A DNA stretch of 64,000 nucleotides from the NCBI GenBank assembly GCA_902776475.1, contig CACYQD010000005.1, forward strand, positions 1 to 64,000. Direction: 5' to 3'. A model generated the notes under the pieces. The model saw only the letters and a list, made by a program, of their open reading frames with translations, was not told the origin of the DNA and did no database searches. Positions 57,274-64,000 of this stretch are shown piece by piece. Source of the DNA: an uncultured Prevotellaceae bacterium. Its GTDB lineage: Bacteria > Bacteroidota > Bacteroidia > Bacteroidales > Bacteroidaceae. A program made the position numbers and the translations under genes. Numbering within the stretch: the stretch's first letter is position 1; each line of letters starts with the position of its first letter.

Positions 57274-59057
57274 TGGGTTGTATGGTCTTCTATGTATTTC
57301 TTGAATTTGATTTTCTCTTGCAGGACGGCATTCTCGCCGTCGCCCTTCTCCAGGGCTTTCCGCCAGTAGTCGAGGGCCTTCTCCTTCTCACCGATCATCA
57401 TGTAGATGTCGCCGGCATGTTCGATGATGACGTCGCTCACCGTGGAGTCATTGGCCAGGGCCTGGTCGATATAGATGCGGGCCTCCTCGAACCGCTCCTG
57501 CCTGAAGAGGATCCAGGCATAGGTATCGAGGAAGGTCGAGTTGTTGGGTTCAGCCTTGACGGTGCGGTAACTCATCTGTTCCGCCTTCGAGAGGTCTTTG
57601 CCTTCCACACTGAGGAAGTAGGCGTAGTTGTTGAGGCATCCGATGTTGTCGGGTTTCCACTGCAGACAACTGTCATAGGCGGCGTAGGCCTCGTTGAGCA
57701 ATCCCTTTTCGTGGAGAAGGTCGCCCATGATGGAGTAGAAGTCCGACACGATGTCCTTGTTACTTTCCGCATTGACCTGGCCGACGCCCTTGCGGAAGGT
57801 GTTGAGCGCCTCGTCTTTCTCATCTTTCTGCGAGTAGGCCATGCCGAGGAAATAATAGAACCAGATGTTGTCGGGGTGGTATTCCACGCCTGGTTTCGAG
57901 AGGCTGACGACCCGGTCGAAATTCTGTTTTTTCCAAGCCGACTGCAACAGTTGGAGACGAGCTCCGGCGTTGTCGGGTTCGATGTCCAGCACTTTTTCCA
58001 AGGCGGCGTTGATGGAGTCTTCCGGCATCTTCTTCAGCGACATATAGGCCGCGCGGAGTTCCGCCATGGAGGAATTGGGCTGAGGCTGTTGGAGAATCTT
58101 GTCGAAGAGGGCCAGCACCTCGATGCTGTCGCCTCCGCTCTCCTCATTGTCCGTGATAAACTGTCTCATGAGCAGGATTTTGCTCTCCAGTTCGGTGTTT
58201 TTGGCCATGAGGAGGTTTTCCATTTGAGCCTTCGCCAAGGAGTCCTGTTTCTGCGACTTGTAGTAATCGAGCAGCGACATCTGCGCCATGATGTTGTCGG
58301 GTTCCTTCTTGAGCACGGCGTTGTATTCGGCGAGAGCGTCCTTTTCCTTGCCGTTCTGCAGGAGCCAGTTGCCCATCATCACCCTGTAGTTGAAGTCATT
58401 GGGGTGCTGCCGGGCCAGACTGCGCAGTTCGTTGTATTCCTTTTTCTTCTCCCCCTGCAGGGCATAGACCTGCATTTTGGAGAGCGTGATGTCTTCGCTG
58501 CTGCCCTCAATCATCTCCAGGCGGTCGAGCGTCTCGATGAGTTTGCCATAGTTCTGGTCGTGCTGATAGAGTTGCACGAGCATGGAGAGCACATCGCTAC
58601 GCCTGGGACTGTTGGCGGCCAGTTGCTCATAGACCTCCGTGGCCTTGGCATAGTCCTGGATCCGCAGGTAGGCCTGTCCCAGCCGTTCAAGATAGGTATA
58701 GTTGAGCGGACTGAGTTCGGCAGCCTTTTTCATCACGGCCAGCATGGCAGAGTCGTTGCGCATCTCCGAATAATAGGCAGAGAGCGAGAAATACGTCTCC
58801 GGCGACGAGGGGTTGATCTCCAGACAATGTCTGAAGAGGTCGAACGCCCCGGCATAATTGCCGAGGTGCTGCTGTCTCACCGCCTCGAGGAAGAAATAGT
58901 TGAAGCGCTTGGCATCGTTCTCGTTCAGGGAGACGGTCACCACGGGCTGGACCTTCCTTGGGCGAGGTTTCTTGCGGGCCGCTGCGGGCACAGACACCAA
59001 GACCATGAGCAGCAAGACCAGCATGAGGCGCAACCGCGACATCCACTCGTTTTTCAT
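57270..59057 (-). CDS. Exported TPR-repeat protein
   Basis: 595 residues from MKNEWMSRLRLM, with a signal peptide ending near PAAARKK. About a dozen TPR units run through the rest (for example NYAGAFDLFRHCLEINPSSPETYFSLSAYY, NYTYLERLGQAYLRIQDYAKATEVYEQL, NDFNYRVMMGNWLLQNGKEKDALAEYNAVL). It is a scaffold protein, probably periplasmic or on the outer membrane, in the usual Bacteroidetes order dut-TPR-DUF4292-EnvC. Partners are unknown. Confidence 0.9.
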   Translation of the reverse strand: MKNEWMSRLRLMLVLLLMVLVSVPAAARKKPRPRKVQPVVTVSLNENDAKRFNYFFLEAVRQQHLGNYAGAFDLFRHCLEINPSSPETYFSLSAYYSEMRNDSAMLAVMKKAAELSPLNYTYLERLGQAYLRIQDYAKATEVYEQLAANSPRRSDVLSMLVQLYQHDQNYGKLIETLDRLEMIEGSSEDITLSKMQVYALQGEKKKEYNELRSLARQHPNDFNYRVMMGNWLLQNGKEKDALAEYNAVLKKEPDNIMAQMSLLDYYKSQKQDSLAKAQMENLLMAKNTELESKILLMRQFITDNEESGGDSIEVLALFDKILQQPQPNSSMAELRAAYMSLKKMPEDSINAALEKVLDIEPDNAGARLQLLQSAWKKQNFDRVVSLSKPGVEYHPDNIWFYYFLGMAYSQKDEKDEALNTFRKGVGQVNAESNKDIVSDFYSIMGDLLHEKGLLNEAYAAYDSCLQWKPDNIGCLNNYAYFLSVEGKDLSKAEQMSYRTVKAEPNNSTFLDTYAWILFRQERFEEARIYIDQALANDSTVSDVIIEHAGDIYMMIGEKEKALDYWRKALEKGDGENAVLQEKIKFKKYIEDHTTQ

Positions 59058-59067
59058 CTTGATCACG

Positions 59068-59520
59068 TTATTTCACTCCAGTATGTCCGTATCCACCGGC
59101 GCCGCGGACCGTCTCATCGAGTTGGTCCGTTTCCTCCCATTCGACCTGTTCATGACGGGCGATGACCATCTGTGCGATGCGCTCCCCGTCGGCCACGACG
59201 AAATCCTCAGCCGAGAAATTCACCAACAGCACCATCACCTCTCCCCTGTAGTCGGCATCGATGGTGCCAGGGGTGTTGAGAACGGTGATGCCATGTTTCA
59301 GGGCCAGACCGCTGCGGGGCCTGATCTGTGCCTCGAATCCGGGAGGCAAAGCGATGAAGAGTCCGGTGGGAATGAGCCTGCGCTCCATGGGTTTCAGGGT
59401 CACAGGTTCCGGAATGTTGGCCCTCAGGTCCATGCCTGCGCTGAGTGCGGTGGCATATTGCGGCAGTGGATGATGGCTTTTGTTGATGACTTTTATCTGA
59501 ATCATTTCTTTGTCTGACAT
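59068..59520 (-). CDS. dut: dUTP diphosphatase
   Basis: Trimeric dUTPase, 150 residues, that keeps uracil out of DNA. All five motifs are readable: [36 protein letters not shown] and the C-terminal [10 protein letters not shown], in which Tyr and His replace the more common Phe and Ser. A start at MIQIKV (59505) is also possible. Promoter at 59534-59541. Confidence 0.97.
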   Translation of the reverse strand: MSDKEMIQIKVINKSHHPLPQYATALSAGMDLRANIPEPVTLKPMERRLIPTGLFIALPPGFEAQIRPRSGLALKHGITVLNTPGTIDADYRGEVMVLLVNFSAEDFVVADGERIAQMVIARHEQVEWEETDQLDETVRGAGGYGHTGVK

Positions 59521-59533
59521 TGGTAATGAACTG

Positions 59534-59613
59534 CAAAATTAACCATTTCTATCCACATATCGTTATTTTCCACCTGAAAAAGAATGAATTTAGATAATTT
59601 TAGATTACTTTTG
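59534..59613. promoter_or_regulatory. Divergent dut and dgt promoter elements
   Basis: TAATTTTG on the minus strand (59534-59541) serves dut, and TACTTTTG on the plus strand (59606-59613) serves the dGTPase gene, 15 bases before its ATG. Two nucleotide-pool enzymes thus share one divergent control region. Confidence 0.6.
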
Positions 59614-59627
59614 CAAAAACCCGAATT

Positions 59628-60965
59628 ATGAATTGGCAACAACTGATTTCCAACAAGCGCCTTGGGCAGGAAGACCGTCATCCGCAGCGTCACGACGACC
59701 GTTCTGAGTTCAAGCGCGACAGCGACCGGCTGATTTTCTCCGCTCCCTTCCGCCGCTTGCAGAACAAGACCCAGGTTTTCCCCTTGCCCGGCAGCATCTT
59801 CGTCCACAACCGTCTGACCCACAGCCTTGAGGTGTCGTCCGTAGGCATGTCGCTGGGCAACGATGTGGCCCGCCAACTTGTCCAGCGCCATCCCCATCTC
59901 CACGGGACGCTCTTCGAGGAGATCGGCACCATCGTCTCCTCCGCCTGTCTGGCGCACGACATGGGCAATCCCCCGTTCGGACATTCCGGTGAGCGTGCCA
60001 TCCAGGCCTATTTCACAGATGGGAAGGGTCAACGGCTCCGCGAACAGGTGAGTGCGTCGTTCTGGAGCGACATCACCCATTTTGAGGGCAATGCCAATGC
60101 CTTCCGGCTGTTGGCCCACCGGTTCAACGGTCGCCGCGAGGGCGGTTTTGTCCTCACCTACTCCACCCTGGCCTCTATCGTCAAGTATCCCTATTCCTCG
60201 ACGCAGGCCAGCAAGAAGGGGAAGTTTGGCTTTTTCAAGTCAGAGGAGGACATCTACCGCCGCATTGCCACCGAACTGGGCATCAAGCAGTTGGAGACCA
60301 CCGGCGAGGGAGTCAGATACGTCCGTCACCCCCTGGTCTATCTGGTGGAGGCCGCCGATGACATCTGCTATGAGATCATGGACATCGAGGATGCCCACAA
60401 ACTGAAGATCCTCTCTTTTGAAGAGACCAGGTCACTGCTCCTGGGCTTTTTCAGCGAGGAGGTCCAAGAGAAGATGAAGCAGCGGATTGTGGAGGAGCAC
60501 ATCACCGACCCCAACGAGAAAGTCGTCTATATGCGTGCCTCCGTCATCGGACTGTTGGAGAGGGAGTGCGCCGGAACCTTCGTCGATCATGAACAGGAGA
60601 TCCTCGAAGGGACCTTCGACGGATGCCTGCTCGACCATGTCAGCAGTCACACCCGCGAAGCCTATCGGCGCTGCACCAAGATTTCCCGAGAGCGGATTTA
60701 CAACAGCAAACCCGTACTCGACGTGGAACTGTCGGGTTATCAGATCATTGAGACGCTCATGGACAAGATGACCCAAGCCATCAGCCAGCCCGACCTGTAT
60801 TACTCACAGCAACTGATCAACAGGGTCAGCAGCCAGTATGACATCCGGTCAACCGACCTTGAGACCCGCATCATGGCCGTCATCGACTACATCAGCGGCA
60901 TGACGGATGTCTATGCGCTGGATGTCTATCAGAAAATCAACGGCATCTCCCTGCCCATTGTATAG
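59628..60965 (+). CDS. dgt: Deoxyguanosinetriphosphate triphosphohydrolase
   Basis: HD-domain enzyme of 445 residues that cleaves dNTPs to the nucleoside and triphosphate. RDDRSEFKRDSDRLIFSAPFRRLQNKTQVFPLP is the family N-terminus, and the metal site is NRLTHSLEVSSVG (His), LAHDMGNPPFGHSGE (His-Asp) and a later YLVEAADDICYEIMDIEDAH (Asp). Divergent from dut. Confidence 0.96.
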   Translation: MNWQQLISNKRLGQEDRHPQRHDDRSEFKRDSDRLIFSAPFRRLQNKTQVFPLPGSIFVHNRLTHSLEVSSVGMSLGNDVARQLVQRHPHLHGTLFEEIGTIVSSACLAHDMGNPPFGHSGERAIQAYFTDGKGQRLREQVSASFWSDITHFEGNANAFRLLAHRFNGRREGGFVLTYSTLASIVKYPYSSTQASKKGKFGFFKSEEDIYRRIATELGIKQLETTGEGVRYVRHPLVYLVEAADDICYEIMDIEDAHKLKILSFEETRSLLLGFFSEEVQEKMKQRIVEEHITDPNEKVVYMRASVIGLLERECAGTFVDHEQEILEGTFDGCLLDHVSSHTREAYRRCTKISRERIYNSKPVLDVELSGYQIIETLMDKMTQAISQPDLYYSQQLINRVSSQYDIRSTDLETRIMAVIDYISGMTDVYALDVYQKINGISLPIV

Positions 60966-60976
60966 AAAAATACATG

Positions 60977-61007
60977 CCCCTCTCCCAGGAAAGAGCTGGG
61001 TGAGGGG
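60977..61007. repeat. CCCTCACC/GGGAGAGGG dispersed repeat, copy 4
   Basis: A degenerate copy in the orientation of copy 2 (CCCCTCTCCCAGGAAAGAG, then CTGGGTGAGGGG), in the gap between two convergent genes, where it may act as terminator. Confidence 0.6.
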
Positions 61008-61026
61008 CAGTTTCCTACCCTATTCC

Positions 61027-63534
61027 TCATTCCCAAGTGGCTTGAACGCGGTGGAGCATCGTGGTGCTCTCGCCGCATGTCCCTGTGTGCTGCACACCAA
61101 GACCACCAAAATCATTCGGCGGAACCGTGGCCTGGAGGGACACCTTGGTCTGGAGGACAGGATCATCCGGGACAGACAAAGGCGTGTCGGTAGTCACCTC
61201 GGCGGACAAATGTCCTCCCGCATACCTTACCACGATATGGCAACCCGTGCGGTAACACACCGCACTGACCGGCGGGGTGAGGGCGGTTGTCTGGCCATGA
61301 TCATAACGCATCAGCATGAAATCGACAGCCTTGGCATATTTGGTTGTCCGGATGATGCGGAGCGCATAGCCGGTGAGCGACCGGGTGTCGAACTTCAAAC
61401 AAACATCCATATACTGTCCTGTGGCACTGCCGAATCCCTGTCCGGCAGTCTTTGTGGGATCCACGTCCCATCTCACCTCCATGTCGCCATAACTGGAGGC
61501 TGGCGGCGTGAACATGAGCCGGGCACCCCGCTGGGCCTGCAGCAGCCCCTTGCCGACGGCCCCGTTGAAGCCCTCGGCATATTCCCACATCGGACGGGAG
61601 GAATCAAAAGACCAGGAATAGGCTGCGGTATCCTCAGGTTTATATCCGTCAACGGTCCAGAACCCTTCTCTCACTTCCGGTTGCCATGCGCAGACGAAAT
61701 CATGGAAATCGGTCTCCAGGCATCGTGACGGTCCTGTCTGGCCAGACCGTATTTTCCTGTTGCAGACCACAAGGCACGTGTCTCCCATCGCGCTCCGCGC
61801 ATGAGCCGGCCGGATGGCCGCCATCAGGTATTTGCCCGCATCCCATCCTTTGATGTCATACGTCAGTTGGGGACCGTCATGGCTGGCGGCCACCGCCACC
61901 GCATTCTTCCCCTGCTTGTCGTCTGCCAGATACCAAGTGATGTCCGACTTGTCGGCATGGCCCTCCGGGAGAAGACGGTAGTCTACTTCAGCCACATGTC
62001 CGTGGACGACAATCCGTGGTTTACCGGCCAGTTGGGGAGCCGGCAATGGCTTTCCTTCGAGGTGGATGACAGCAGCCCCCTCCAGTCCGTCAGGAGTATG
62101 GGCAGTCACGACGATATCGACAGGCTCATCCTCATCATAAGTCGAGGAGACCATGCACCGGCCATCATCCAAGGGTTTGATTTGTATGAATTTTTCAAAT
62201 CCTTCTGCGATTTCCCATCTAAGAGATTCCCGGTTCAGCGACGCATAACCGGCATGGCGCCAGACTATCGCTTGAAGGGTCAAGGGGGCATCATCACCTC
62301 TGAGTCTCACCTCCTCGGGAACCACCTTGACCGCCGTGTTTTTCACCGGCCCGGAAAACGCCGGGGTGTCTCCCAAGGGTTTCCATCCGTCATCACCGGC
62401 GAGAAGGCCGTTCACATTATATCCGTCAGCCGTCTTGAAAGCCTCGAGCGCCTTTTTCTCATCCAGGCAAACAGACGTATGAGGATGGTCGGCCTCCACG
62501 ACATAAGGTTCCCCGTTCATCGTCAGGTGGCTGTAATAGCACCGCAGGGCAGGTGGCGGATAGGCCGTCCAGCCGACATACACCGCTTTGGAGGCATGGA
62601 AACGGCAGTCGACGAGCGTCAAAGCCCCTGGGGCCTTGCAGAAATAACTCTTGTCGTTTTCGCTCTTGAGATAGAAGTCACAATCCAGCATTACCGCACC
62701 AGTCTGTCGGGTGGTGTAAAAAGGCTTTTGTCCGTAAAATTCAAAATCACAACCCAAGTAAACGCCATTGCCCGTGAGGGCATCATCGGTACACTCCATG
62801 TGACAATGGTCGAAGAGGATGCGGCGTGCGCCATTGAGCGGATTCATATTGAGCCGGCTGATGAACCTCACGTTACTGGCCACCACGCGGTCGCCATGGC
62901 AGTAGGCCACATGCGCCTGAGTGATGGCCCCGCTGCGCTTTTTGCGGCCGAGGCTTGGCTGGAGGGGAAACTCCAGATCGACATTGCAGTAATTGCCCAT
63001 GGTGAGATGGCTGACATGGAGTCCGTCGCCATGGAAGTCAAACATGGTGAAATTGCCGTCGGCTCCCTGCGTCTGTCCCCTTTGCGAGGCGAGCACCACA
63101 TGCCGGGGGTCTTCCGTCAGTCCTACGAGGTGGAGGTTCTGACACCGGATGACCATCCCGAAGGGTTCGCTCCCGTCTTTCCCCACTTTCACCGTGGGGT
63201 CGTCGGGGTCATCGGCCCAATAGACTCCAGGAGCGATATATACGGTCATCGGCATCTCTTCAGACCCGTCCACCAGATGGTTCATCGCCTCGGAAAAGGA
63301 ATTGAACATGAAAGGCTGGTCGGAGACGAACATGTCAGGCAGAGTAGCATCGACCAGCAAGTGTCTGTCATCGAGGAGGAAGGTCGTACCGGCATAGAAG
63401 AATTGTCCGCCCTGTCTCACCTCCACGGGATGTGCGGTGTCGAGCGGTTTATTGACCAATGGTTTGACATCGGCAGCCTTCCCGGTTATTGCCACCATCA
63501 GCAAGCAGGGCAAGAACCAGAAAAAAAGTCTCAT
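61027..63534 (-). CDS. Large secreted right-handed beta-helix protein, pectinesterase-like
   Basis: 835 residues. A signal peptide ends near GKAADVK. Residues 70-340 read as a parallel beta-helix (NSFSEAMNHLV, MTVYIAPGVYWADDP, IRCQNLHLVGLTEDPRHVVLAS, then short repeats such as RRILFDHCHMECTDDALTGNGVYLGCDFEF), resembling pectinesterase or polysaccharide lyase folds. The rest looks like one or more beta-sandwich domains, including a concanavalin-like C-terminal part (YGDMEVRWDVDPTKTAGQGFG). I cannot assign an exact enzyme class. No T9SS tail. Confidence 0.75.
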   Translation of the reverse strand: MRLFFWFLPCLLMVAITGKAADVKPLVNKPLDTAHPVEVRQGGQFFYAGTTFLLDDRHLLVDATLPDMFVSDQPFMFNSFSEAMNHLVDGSEEMPMTVYIAPGVYWADDPDDPTVKVGKDGSEPFGMVIRCQNLHLVGLTEDPRHVVLASQRGQTQGADGNFTMFDFHGDGLHVSHLTMGNYCNVDLEFPLQPSLGRKKRSGAITQAHVAYCHGDRVVASNVRFISRLNMNPLNGARRILFDHCHMECTDDALTGNGVYLGCDFEFYGQKPFYTTRQTGAVMLDCDFYLKSENDKSYFCKAPGALTLVDCRFHASKAVYVGWTAYPPPALRCYYSHLTMNGEPYVVEADHPHTSVCLDEKKALEAFKTADGYNVNGLLAGDDGWKPLGDTPAFSGPVKNTAVKVVPEEVRLRGDDAPLTLQAIVWRHAGYASLNRESLRWEIAEGFEKFIQIKPLDDGRCMVSSTYDEDEPVDIVVTAHTPDGLEGAAVIHLEGKPLPAPQLAGKPRIVVHGHVAEVDYRLLPEGHADKSDITWYLADDKQGKNAVAVAASHDGPQLTYDIKGWDAGKYLMAAIRPAHARSAMGDTCLVVCNRKIRSGQTGPSRCLETDFHDFVCAWQPEVREGFWTVDGYKPEDTAAYSWSFDSSRPMWEYAEGFNGAVGKGLLQAQRGARLMFTPPASSYGDMEVRWDVDPTKTAGQGFGSATGQYMDVCLKFDTRSLTGYALRIIRTTKYAKAVDFMLMRYDHGQTTALTPPVSAVCYRTGCHIVVRYAGGHLSAEVTTDTPLSVPDDPVLQTKVSLQATVPPNDFGGLGVQHTGTCGESTTMLHRVQATWE

Positions 63535-63564
63535 GGTATCAGGTATTTGGGGTGAGCGTTGTTT

Positions 63565-64000
63565 TTATTCCGTCTTCTGATCAAGTTCCTGAGCGAGCAA
63601 CTTGCCCACATCGCCCGAGGGAAGTTGAATCGGATGTTCGCTGATGAAAGAGTCGATGTGGCGGATGCGCTTTTCCTCGAGGATCTCATCGACCGCAATG
63701 AGGATGCCCGTCTCCTCCACGTCGCCGAAGCCGTCGTTGATGGCGGTGCCGAACATCCTCATGGTGGGGCTCAGGCCCATGTAGGCGTTGACGAGCGGCG
63801 GGATGTTGATGCCGAGACTGCGGATCTGGGTATTGAGGATGCGATAGTCCTCCCTCAGGTCATCCTTGCACAGGATTTTCGCCAACTCATCGGGATCGGT
63901 CTCGATTTTCAGCGGGTGCATGGGGATGATCAGTTTGTCCTTGTCGCCGAAATGCTTGTTGAGGAAATAGAGGATCATGTCTCTGCCGCGCCTCACATAA
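63565..64000 (-). CDS. Acyltransferase, C-terminal part (cut by window end)
   Basis: The frame is open to the right edge, so about 144 residues of the C-terminus are seen. RILNTQIRSLGINIPPLVNAYMGLSPTMRMFGTAINDGFGDVEETGILIAVDEI matches the last part of GNAT-type N-acyltransferases (hemolysin/OlsB-like, the group that includes the glycine-lipid enzyme GlsB of Bacteroides). GRDMILYFLNKHFGDKDKLIIPMHPL comes before it. The exact product is uncertain without the N-terminus; a PlsC domain may lie upstream. Confidence 0.6.
   Translation of the reverse strand, partial: YVRRGRDMILYFLNKHFGDKDKLIIPMHPLKIETDPDELAKILCKDDLREDYRILNTQIRSLGINIPPLVNAYMGLSPTMRMFGTAINDGFGDVEETGILIAVDEILEEKRIRHIDSFISEHPIQLPSGDVGKLLAQELDQKTE

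Noticed and set aside
57273-59165. 630-codon plus-strand open frame
   Set aside because: Antisense to the TPR protein gene, whose repeats are clearly coding; composition is His/Val/Glu-rich with no domain.
61801-63555. 584-codon plus-strand open frame
   Set aside because: Antisense to the secreted beta-helix protein, which has a signal peptide; the plus-strand frame has no family features.

Overview
The window reads as a chromosomal segment of a Bacteroidales bacterium, most likely a fairly GC-rich member of the Prevotellaceae. The evidence is the type IX secretion pair PorU/PorV, a NigD-like lipoprotein, DUF4292, DUF59 and EnvC-like proteins in gene orders usual for the order, T9SS-style C-terminal tails, and Bacteroidetes-type promoters (TTTG, 19-21 bp, then TAnnTTTG) in front of many genes. 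Most of the 64 kb is core genome with short intergenic gaps; a few AT-rich or repeat-rich gaps hold the unusual material.

Layout. 1-2.0 kb: a cupin, a zinc-type macrodomain hydrolase and a class M sirtuin (SirTM) in one overlapping operon, a probable reversible ADP-ribosylation cassette. 2.0-2.4 kb: an orphan non-coding RNA candidate with its own promoter, an FNR/CRP-like palindrome and an intrinsic terminator. 2.4-8.3 kb (minus): FAH-family hydrolase, porU, porV, ispF. 8.3-11.4 kb (minus): rplM-rpsI-rpsB-tsf. 11.5-15.0 kb (minus): DUF3836-like protein, ABC ATPase, two membrane subunits and a YtrA-type GntR regulator, with a matching operator at the promoter. 15.1-18.6 kb: threonine/glycine metabolism (threonine aldolase, Kbl, Tdh). 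18.6-23.8 kb (minus): PASTA protein, RluD, Ddl, acyltransferase, NigD-like lipoprotein, with rpmH upstream. 23.9-28.7 kb: a repeat-rich region ending in three tandem copies of one promoter, then efp, a glycosyltransferase, radC, a phosphoribosyltransferase, a DUF59 protein and an LpxH-like hydrolase. 28.8-32.9 kb (minus): ackA, pta, cdaA, folP; murF diverges from folP.

34.4-35.0 kb holds tRNA-Pro(CGG) followed by a duplicated tRNA 3' end and the decayed C-terminus of a tyrosine integrase, the scar of a lost integrative element. 35-43.8 kb is a sugar-related stretch (glycerate kinase, aldose epimerase-like protein, two secreted GH30 enzymes) interrupted by a stand-alone AAA ATPase, a relic of a second ATPase and several inverted repeats. 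43.9-45.1 kb carries a DUF3307 protein, a cytosolic amidase and a holin-sized membrane protein, resembling a phage lysis remnant. 45.1-45.6 kb is full of dispersed palindromes and a tandem duplication of the end of the neighbouring ComEA-like gene.

45.6-53.4 kb: ComEA-like protein, two paralogous Na+-dependent transporters, VanZ, CYTH protein, a 47-residue membrane protein, prfB and an acyl-CoA synthetase. 53.5-61 kb: M20 deacylase, an EnvC-like activator, DUF4292 lipoprotein, TPR protein, dut and dgt. 61-64 kb: a large secreted beta-helix protein and the 3' part of an acyltransferase cut by the window edge. The strongest leads are the SirTM cassette with a cupin as companion, the orphan RNA, the triplicated efp promoter, the YtrA-type operator and the integration scar. 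Family assignments come from reading motifs, not from database searches.
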